DNA of 9,477 bases from DATLXH01 sp035576005 (GTDB lineage: Bacteria > Acidobacteriota > Thermoanaerobaculia > Gp7-AA8), in contig DATLXH010000117.1 of the NCBI GenBank assembly GCA_035576005.1, positions 1 through 9,477 on the forward strand, in the 5' to 3' direction. The translations under genes were made by a program, and so were the position numbers. This document shows, piece after piece, positions 1-5,459 of the stretch (positions are counted from its first letter, which is position 1; each line of letters opens with the position of its first letter). Below the pieces are notes generated by a model, which did not search any database, was not told where the DNA came from, and saw only the letters and a list, made by a program, of their open reading frames with translations.

Positions 1-134
1 TGCGCGACAGAACGGGATTCGTCCGATTTTGCTCATTTTTACGGGTACTTCAACCCTGCCTTCATCGCCGATCGTCGATTGTAGGGCATCGTCGCAAGCA
101 GAAAATTTTGTGCCAGTTTCTGCCGCGCAGACTC
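1..134. other. Left-edge sequence without a recognisable gene
   Basis: I see no supportable coding region here. A reading frame opens at 29 and runs to 436, but it crosses the whole palindromic repeat at 135-320 and its product resembles no family I know, so I treat it as chance. The segment could be intergenic sequence or the tail region of a gene outside the window. Confidence 0.5.
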
Positions 135-320
135 CTAGCCCGCATTTCTCACAGACCTTTGTCGTGAGACGACGGAGAGTGGCTTGGATGCGAGGCGCGC
201 GGCGATTTTGCGACGAAGGCATGGTCGACACTATGTCAAGGAGCCAAATCGGCGTGCAACGAAGCAGACAGGCCGCTATCCGTCGTCTCGCGGCGAAGGT
301 CTGTGAGAAATGCGGGCTAG
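135..320. repeat. 186-bp interrupted palindrome (MITE-like or structured repeat), copy 1, complete
   Basis: The ends form a perfect 25-bp inverted repeat, 135-159 against 296-320. Pairing continues inward through 135-186 / 269-320 with one true mismatch (177/278) and five G-T wobbles. After a short interruption a second stem forms (197-211 / 243-257), then an apical hairpin (218-225 / 230-237). Nearly the whole element can therefore fold into one long rod. Both termini are CTAG, which could be part of the inverted repeat or a CTAG/TA target duplication as made by some IS families. There is no transposase ORF inside. A second copy begins at 9335 in the same orientation. It may be a non-autonomous mobile element (MITE or REP-like) or a structured RNA; the sequence alone does not decide. 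Confidence 0.88.
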
Positions 321-432
321 AGCACCACGCGAAACATTCGAGAGCGGAGGCGCGCGCGTCCCGCCTGCTCAGAACTTTCTTTGAATCCCTTCGGCAAAGT
401 GGCCCAACCCGTGCTTCGATGGTCCTCTACCG

Positions 433-1518
433 ATGAGCAGCCAGGTTCCTGCAGACGTCGCCACGATCGACTTCGCCACCCTCGAGCTCCTTCCCTACGG
501 AATCATCGTCCTCGATGGCGACGGCACCATCCTGTACTACAACGCCCGTGAGGAACAGATCACGACGCGCCGGCGAGAGGACGTCCTCGGCAGGAACTTT
601 TTCACCGAAGTCGCACCGTGCACGAAGGTGGCGACGTTCTACGGACAGTTCCGCGACACGATGGCCTCTGAGGGAACGACTGCAGAGTTCAAGTTCACCT
701 TTCCCTTCCCCGACAGGCCGCGTGACGTCGAGATCGCGCTGACCGGGTTCCGCTACTACGAACAACTTCTCTGTCTCGTCTCCGTGCGTGACGTCACCGA
801 GGAGGAGGATGTCCGCGATCGTATCCTCACAGCGGAGCGATTCCGCGAGGTGGGGGAAGTGGCTTCGGGTGTGGCGCACAACTTCAACAATATCCTCATG
901 GCCATCGGAATGTGGGCAAAACTCGTTCGGAGGCAGCTAGGGCCGGAAGCTCCTGCTCAACGTGGGATCGATCAGATTATCAAGGCCGTGGATGACGCCA
1001 CTTCGATGGTACGGCGAATCGCCGATACCACACGCCAGACACCGACAGCTGGAACAACAGACGACTGCATCGAGATCAATAGCGTTGTGCAGGAAGCACT
1101 CGATCAGGTCACTGGGAGAATCGAAGAGTGCCAGCGGAAAATCACGCCGCAGGGCTTTCTCGACGAGACGAATCCGTGCGTACGCGGCTACGGGAGCGAG
1201 CTCCGCGAGGTGCTTGTGAACCTCCTTGGAAACGCCATCGACGCGACGGAGAACGATGGGAGCGTTTCCGTCACCACGCGGACAGTGGACGACCAGGTGC
1301 GCGTCGATGTGACCGACACAGGGACCGGGATGAGCGAGGAAACTCAGAAGAAACTGTTCCGGCCTTTATTCAGTACGAAGGGACTTGCGGGAACGGGCCT
1401 CGGTCTGTCGACTTCCTACGCCATCGTCCGGCGTCATCGCGGCGAGATCCGGGTTAAGAGCTCGCAGGGGAAAGGATCGACGTTCTCGGTGATCCTTCCT
1501 CAGGTTCCTCGCCAGTAG
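433..1518 (+). CDS. PAS-sensor histidine kinase with a photoactive-yellow-protein-like PAS domain
   Basis: This is a 361-residue, probably soluble sensor histidine kinase; no signal peptide or membrane segment is seen. The PAS domain is at about residues 15-120. Its stretch from LDGDG to VAPCT matches Halorhodospira PYP without gaps. PYP Tyr42, Glu46, Thr50, Arg52, Pro68 and Cys69 correspond to Y36, E40, T44, R46, P62 and C63 here. In PYP the cysteine carries p-coumarate, and Tyr42/Glu46 bind its phenolate. The H-box (GVAHNFNN) has phosphoacceptor H149. The ATPase domain has N-box NLLGNAIDAT (262-271), G1 DTGTGM (295-300), an F-box near LFRPLFSTK and G2 GTGLGLS (320-326). There is no receiver domain and no response regulator nearby. 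The start is the first ATG of the frame and has no clear Shine-Dalgarno; the gene begins 112 bp after the palindrome. It is certainly a kinase. Light sensing is inferred; the PYP-type motif may also occur in PAS domains that do not sense light. Confidence 0.93.
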   Translation: MSSQVPADVATIDFATLELLPYGIIVLDGDGTILYYNAREEQITTRRREDVLGRNFFTEVAPCTKVATFYGQFRDTMASEGTTAEFKFTFPFPDRPRDVEIALTGFRYYEQLLCLVSVRDVTEEEDVRDRILTAERFREVGEVASGVAHNFNNILMAIGMWAKLVRRQLGPEAPAQRGIDQIIKAVDDATSMVRRIADTTRQTPTAGTTDDCIEINSVVQEALDQVTGRIEECQRKITPQGFLDETNPCVRGYGSELREVLVNLLGNAIDATENDGSVSVTTRTVDDQVRVDVTDTGTGMSEETQKKLFRPLFSTKGLAGTGLGLSTSYAIVRRHRGEIRVKSSQGKGSTFSVILPQVPRQ

Positions 1519-1550
1519 CTCCAGGCCTAACGCGGATGAACAACTGGAGC
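1518..1550. terminator. Weak stem-loop between convergent genes
   Basis: A 7-bp perfect inverted repeat (1518-1524 / 1544-1550, 19-nt loop) overlaps the kinase stop codon and lies just beyond the 3' end of the minus-strand receptor remnant. It is placed where a shared terminator would be, but the stem is short and no T-tract follows on either strand. Confidence 0.25.
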
Positions 1551-1559
1551 GATCCGGCT

Positions 1560-2396
1560 TTAGAACGTGTAGCCGAAGCTCGTATAGATGAATGAGCCAT
1601 TCATCCCGAACGGCGAATTGCTGGGATACGTGTTGGTGCCACCAACGCCTGACTGCTGCGCAAAGGTAAGGGGAACCGTCTGGGCGTTGGTTCCCGTGCG
1701 GAAAAGGCGAGTCTGATCGGGGAAATTATCGAACAGGTTCTCAGCGCCGATTGCGACTTTGTACTTGTTCCAGCGATAGGAAATCTCCGCGTCAGCGACC
1801 CATTCCGAGGAGTAAGTCTGATCGTCAATGGGGGCAAGCGTGAGGCTGCAATACTTGCCATAGCGGCTCTCACGGGTCGTCACATTCAGGCCACCGGTGG
1901 TGAAACTCTGCATCAATCGAAGGTTGTCTTCCGGCTGTGCACACTCGACACGGCGACGCTCCAGACGATCGAACAGGACTTCACCAAGTCCTGCCAGGCG
2001 ACCGGGCGTGGTGACATTTCCAACGATCTGCGTCTTGTTGTTGCTATAGGCGGCGGAAAGGTCCATGCGACCGGTGAACAGAGGCCGTTGATAATTGGCA
2101 ACCAGGTCGTAGCCATCCGTCTCGGTGTTGATCGCATTCGTCAGGAAGCGCGCCCCGTCGGCACCGAGCGGTCGAATGATCGCCCGGATTGCCGTATTGT
2201 TAAAATTACCGGTGTAGACAATCCTGTCGTCGATCGCGATGTTGAAGTAGTCCGCAGTAACCTCGAAGTTCGACAGAGGCTGCCAGACAATTCCGGCGCT
2301 CAGGTTTTTCGAATCCTCTGGTTTGAGCTCCGGTGCGCCAAGAGCGTTCGCGATGGTGCGACCGATCCGATACGTTCCGACCTGGAACGCCTCGCA
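1560..2396 (-). pseudogene. TonB-dependent receptor remnant (C-terminal about 30%)
   Basis: The minus-strand frame is open from 2396 to the stop at 1560, about 278 codons. Throughout it aligns with the last ~260 residues of the intact receptor at 2553-5183: both carry RPLGA, ECAQP-DNLRL, RYG-YCS and NSPFGMNG-FIY blocks, and both end in an aromatic C-terminus (YTF here) typical of BAM-assembled beta-barrels. Homology begins at EAFQVGTY, immediately after an in-frame TGA (2397-2399), with no start codon there. The signal peptide, plug and most of the barrel are missing, and no other frame upstream resembles them. The first in-frame ATG (2066) lies well inside the barrel. I read this as the leftover of a paralogue lost by deletion or unequal recombination. 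It is unlikely to make a functional receptor. Confidence 0.85.
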
Positions 2397-2552
2397 TCAA
2401 GTGAAACAATCCCGGGCAAGGGATCGATGTCTCAGCGATCCCGCCAGGCGTTCCGCGCGAGTAATTGCGCGATGGCGCTGCAAGGAGCCCGAGCACCAGC
2501 ACGCGACATCCCCTCTTCCCGGATAGCAGGAAGAGGGGACGCCTGAACGCGA
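2397..2552. other. Spacer between receptor remnant and intact receptor
   Basis: This is the junction between the broken 5' end of the remnant and the 3' end of the intact receptor. No frame resembles the missing part of the receptor. It contains an inverted repeat of 9 bp (GGAACGCCT near 2384, AGGCGTTCC near 2446) straddling the truncation point, and the stem-loop listed at 2509-2539. An open frame through here (98 codons, minus strand) has no recognisable product. Confidence 0.5.
2509..2539 (-). terminator. 11-bp perfect stem-loop downstream of the TonB receptor
   Basis: Arms 2509-2519 and 2529-2539 are perfectly complementary (loop 9 nt) and begin 13 nt beyond the receptor stop codon. This is a good position for a transcript-end hairpin. 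There is no run of T after the stem on the minus strand, so it may instead be a 3'-stabilising hairpin, or a Rho-dependent end may operate. Confidence 0.55.
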
Positions 2553-5183
2553 TCAGAATGTCAGCGAAATTCGAGAGTAGATGAACCGCCCGTTCATCCC
2601 GAATGGAGAGTTTCTGGGGTAGGTGAATATCCCCAGATTCGAGTCGGGTCCGATATTCAGATCAGGGTACTGGTCGAAAACGTTTTGAGCACCCAGCGCC
2701 AATGTATATCGATCCCACTTGTACGAGAGCTCGAAATCCGTAAGCCATTCCTGGCTGAATGTCTGGTCGCTCGCGGCAGGGTTGGTGAAGCTGCAATATT
2801 CACCGTATCGGCTGTTGCGTATATTGCCGCCAAACCTGCTTCGCTGCCATTCAGCGGAGAGTCGCAGATTGTCTGCGGGTTGGGCACATTCCGTTAGTCT
2901 TCTGACTACCCGATCGAACAGAACCGCTTCGAATCCCGCCAGCTGCGGTGGGGTATCGGCTACCGAGACAACGTCGGTTTCATTTCGGTTGTAGCTACCC
3001 GAAAAGATGAAATTCCCAACGCTGCCAGTATCGATCTTCCAGGTGGACACAATGTCGAAGCCATTAGTCTCCGTATCGATGGCGTTGGTGAAAAACCGTC
3101 CGCCGTTGGCACCGAGTGGACGAAGGAGGGCCTCGATTCTTGGTCCGGTGAAGTTTCCGGAGAGAACGACACGGTCGTTGATGTCGATCTTGTAAAAATC
3201 GACGGCCAGTTCGAACGTCGGAACCGGATCCCAAACCGCGCCGACGCTAAGCTGCTTCGACTCTTCGGGACGAAGGGGCTTCGCTCCGAGCGCTTGTGCC
3301 TGGGCGCTCCGCACCGTGAAGGTTGCCACCTCGAAGGGCGTGAGTACTCCACCGAGGTTCAGGAACGTGGTACTGGTGCTCGAAAAGTGTGACTGCGCGA
3401 GCGAAGGCGCGCGGAAACCGGTGCTTGCGGCACCGCGAAGAACGATCCTTTTGACCGGCTCGAATCGGACGGTGAGCTTTCCATCGCTGGTGCTGCCGAA
3501 ATCGTCGAAGTCCTCATACCGGGCCGCGAGTCCCATGCGAAGGCGCTGAAGGACATCTCCTTCCAAATCCACATACAACGCTTTGCTGTTACGCGAGACA
3601 TCCACCGCATTGGAAGGGCGATATCCGGGAAACACCTGCGAGCCAATCTCGGAACGCCCTCCAAATTGATTAGGAACCCCTCCATCGATGTAGGAGTTCC
3701 GCTCGCCAGCGATCTGCTCAAAATTCTCGCGACGGAACTCGATACCGGCGGCAACGTTGACCGGCCCGGCCAGACCGAAGTTGTAAGGCCGGCTGATATC
3801 GAAGTTTCCAACGAACTGCCCGAACTTCAGCGAACCGGCGTAAAACTCCGTCTGGTTCGACGAGAGGCTCGGGCCCAGGGATGTGTTGAGGGTATTGGTA
3901 AGATTGAAATCAAAACTGTTGTCGCCGTACTGGCCGCTCAAGTCGTAAAACCAGCCCCTGAGCTGACCTCGATTACCGACAGTAAAAGAGCGATCCTCCA
4001 CTTCAGGTTCGATCAAAGGCAGAAAACCGAGCGGGTAAATCTCAGGTCGATTGCGAGGATCGATTGCCCGTCGGTAGAAGCCGCCGTGGGAACCTTTACG
4101 CTGACCCCACAAACCGAAGCCATAGAGAACATTTGATCCCTGATCGTTGAGCGGCAACTGACCGTGCACAAGCCCGATGATGTCCTTGGCCTCGGAGTCG
4201 CCCCAGTGATGGTTTGGCTGCGGTACGGCATTGTTGCCCCCGTCTCCCTTCCTCACCTGCTCGCGCGGATCGTTACCTGCGCGATTGGTCTCAGCTCGGT
4301 CTCGAAACTCGATCGTGCCAAAAATTGATCCGTTGCCGACTGCAAATCCTTTACTGAGACTGGCGTCGATCAGCTCGCCGTCGCCGTGGGTCGTCGCGCC
4401 GGCTTTCAAATTAAATGTCCAGGGTGTGGAACCCGACTTGAGCACCAGGTTGATGACTCCAGCAATGGCGTCGGACCCGTACTGAGCGGATGCACCATCA
4501 CGAAGGACCTCGATGTTGGCAAGAGCGGAGGCCGGTATCGCGTTCATGTCAACGCCGGTAGAGCCGCGACCCACAGAGTTGTTGACGTTGACGAGAGCAC
4601 TGTTGTGCCGTCGCTTTCCATTGATCAACACGAGCATCTGATCGGGCCCGAGGCCGCGGAGAGTGGCCGGACGGACCGAGTCGGTGCCGTCGGTGATGGT
4701 CGGCCGCGGAAAGTTGAAGGAGGGCGCCAGGGCCTGAATCACCTGGCTGGTCTCGCTCGCGCCAACGCTTTCAATCTGCTCTTCGGTGATGACATCCACA
4801 GGGACTGCCTTCTCGTTCGCCGTCCCGATCGCGCGTGATCCGACCGTGATCTCCTGTCCGAATGACACGCGAAGAGCAAAGTCCTGACTCGCAGCTCCGC
4901 CGCTCAAGCGGACTTCAGAGCTCCTTTTCTGGAACCCTTGAAACTCAACTGTGACGGTGACTGTGTTGTTCGCCGACGACGGAAGGTCAAAAGAGTACCG
5001 TCCCTCGGAATCGGTGGTGGTGATCAGGTTCAGCTCATTGATCGAAACGGTTGCTCCGGGGAGTGGCGATCCGTCAGCCTGGATTGTGACTCTCCCGCTG
5101 ACAACCGCCTGCTGCGCATGGAGAAGTGCCGGGAACAGGAGAACAATGAAAGCTAAAACGAGACGGCTCGAAAGCTTCGTCAT
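2553..5183 (-). CDS. TonB-dependent outer-membrane receptor with carboxypeptidase-regulatory-like domain
   Basis: This 876-residue receptor would import a scarce nutrient across the outer membrane using TonB-ExbBD energy. A signal peptide (about residues 1-24, hydrophobic core LVLAFIVLLFPALL, then HAQQ) is followed by a carboxypeptidase-regulatory-like beta-sandwich (about 26-105, with GATVSI and TTDSEGRYSF). Next come a possible TonB box (EITVGSR, 111-117), a plug domain (about 122-250, with TLRGLGPDQMLVLINGKRR and VLRDGASAQYGSDAIAGVINL), and a beta-barrel to the C-terminal SLTF. The start at 5183 is chosen because the signal peptide begins there and an AGAAGGAA ribosome-binding site sits 7 nt upstream. 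The frame is open to 5591, but that extension crosses a palindromic repeat and is not receptor-like. The substrate cannot be read from sequence. A truncated paralogue lies directly downstream on the same strand. Confidence 0.96.
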   Translation of the reverse strand: MTKLSSRLVLAFIVLLFPALLHAQQAVVSGRVTIQADGSPLPGATVSINELNLITTTDSEGRYSFDLPSSANNTVTVTVEFQGFQKRSSEVRLSGGAASQDFALRVSFGQEITVGSRAIGTANEKAVPVDVITEEQIESVGASETSQVIQALAPSFNFPRPTITDGTDSVRPATLRGLGPDQMLVLINGKRRHNSALVNVNNSVGRGSTGVDMNAIPASALANIEVLRDGASAQYGSDAIAGVINLVLKSGSTPWTFNLKAGATTHGDGELIDASLSKGFAVGNGSIFGTIEFRDRAETNRAGNDPREQVRKGDGGNNAVPQPNHHWGDSEAKDIIGLVHGQLPLNDQGSNVLYGFGLWGQRKGSHGGFYRRAIDPRNRPEIYPLGFLPLIEPEVEDRSFTVGNRGQLRGWFYDLSGQYGDNSFDFNLTNTLNTSLGPSLSSNQTEFYAGSLKFGQFVGNFDISRPYNFGLAGPVNVAAGIEFRRENFEQIAGERNSYIDGGVPNQFGGRSEIGSQVFPGYRPSNAVDVSRNSKALYVDLEGDVLQRLRMGLAARYEDFDDFGSTSDGKLTVRFEPVKRIVLRGAASTGFRAPSLAQSHFSSTSTTFLNLGGVLTPFEVATFTVRSAQAQALGAKPLRPEESKQLSVGAVWDPVPTFELAVDFYKIDINDRVVLSGNFTGPRIEALLRPLGANGGRFFTNAIDTETNGFDIVSTWKIDTGSVGNFIFSGSYNRNETDVVSVADTPPQLAGFEAVLFDRVVRRLTECAQPADNLRLSAEWQRSRFGGNIRNSRYGEYCSFTNPAASDQTFSQEWLTDFELSYKWDRYTLALGAQNVFDQYPDLNIGPDSNLGIFTYPRNSPFGMNGRFIYSRISLTF

Positions 5184-5190
5184 AAATGGA

Positions 5191-5198
5191 TTCCTTCT
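5191..5198 (-). promoter_or_regulatory. Ribosome-binding site of the TonB receptor
   Basis: AGAAGGAA on the minus strand, 7 nt from the ATG at 5183. It fixes the receptor start at the signal peptide and argues against the longer frame that begins at 5591. Confidence 0.75.
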
Positions 5199-5236
5199 GT
5201 CGCTGAGTGGGTGGGATCGGTCGTAAAGGATCCGGA

Positions 5237-5266
5237 AGTCTGCTCCGCCTGCGGATGGAGTGTCAA
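5237..5266 (-). promoter_or_regulatory. Possible sigma-70-type promoter of the TonB receptor
   Basis: A perfect TTGACA (-35) lies at 5261-5266 on the minus strand. At 18-bp spacing the -10 candidate is CAGACT (5237-5242), which matches only three of six consensus bases. The position, about 55 bp before the start codon, is reasonable. The weak -10 keeps confidence low. Confidence 0.3.
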
Positions 5267-5332
5267 GGAAGCGTGAAGAGAGACTTATGATCCTGGGCGA
5301 AAGGTCCCAACGTGATACCCGGCTGAAACTCT

Positions 5333-5423
5333 CGTGTAGCGCAGGCGTCTGGCCTGCCTTTTGTGCGCCCATCCGGGCTACTCTTCCCAACTTCAAAGGC
5401 AGGCGGGACGCCTGCGCTACACG
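5333..5423. repeat. 91-bp imperfect palindrome with 29-bp arms
   Basis: Arms 5333-5361 and 5395-5423 match at 27 of 29 positions; one of the two differences is a G-T wobble. The arms contain the GTAGCGCAGGCGTC / GACGCCTGCGCTAC core, and the loop is 33 nt. It lies between the divergently transcribed receptor and CHAT-hydrolase genes, ending 36 bp before the latter's start codon. It has the look of a dispersed, non-autonomous palindromic repeat (REP or MITE type) and would form a strong hairpin if transcribed. It falls inside a spurious 5' extension of the receptor frame. Confidence 0.85.
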
Positions 5424-5459
5424 GCGACGCGGGATGACATCGCGCGAACAGAATGAACG

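Noticed and set aside
29..436. 135-codon plus-strand open frame at the left edge
   Set aside because: It runs through the entire 186-bp palindrome, shows no domain, and the same repeat occurs again after the caspase gene, so the frame is most likely a by-product of the repeat.
1522..1550. GCCTAAC resembling an integron attC core half
   Set aside because: I found no matching GTTRRRY half or attC-like folded arms at a suitable distance, and no integrase, so it is a chance match.
2088..2546. 152-codon plus-strand open frame
   Set aside because: It lies antisense to the receptor remnant, where the minus strand clearly encodes barrel sequence, and its product is not recognisable.
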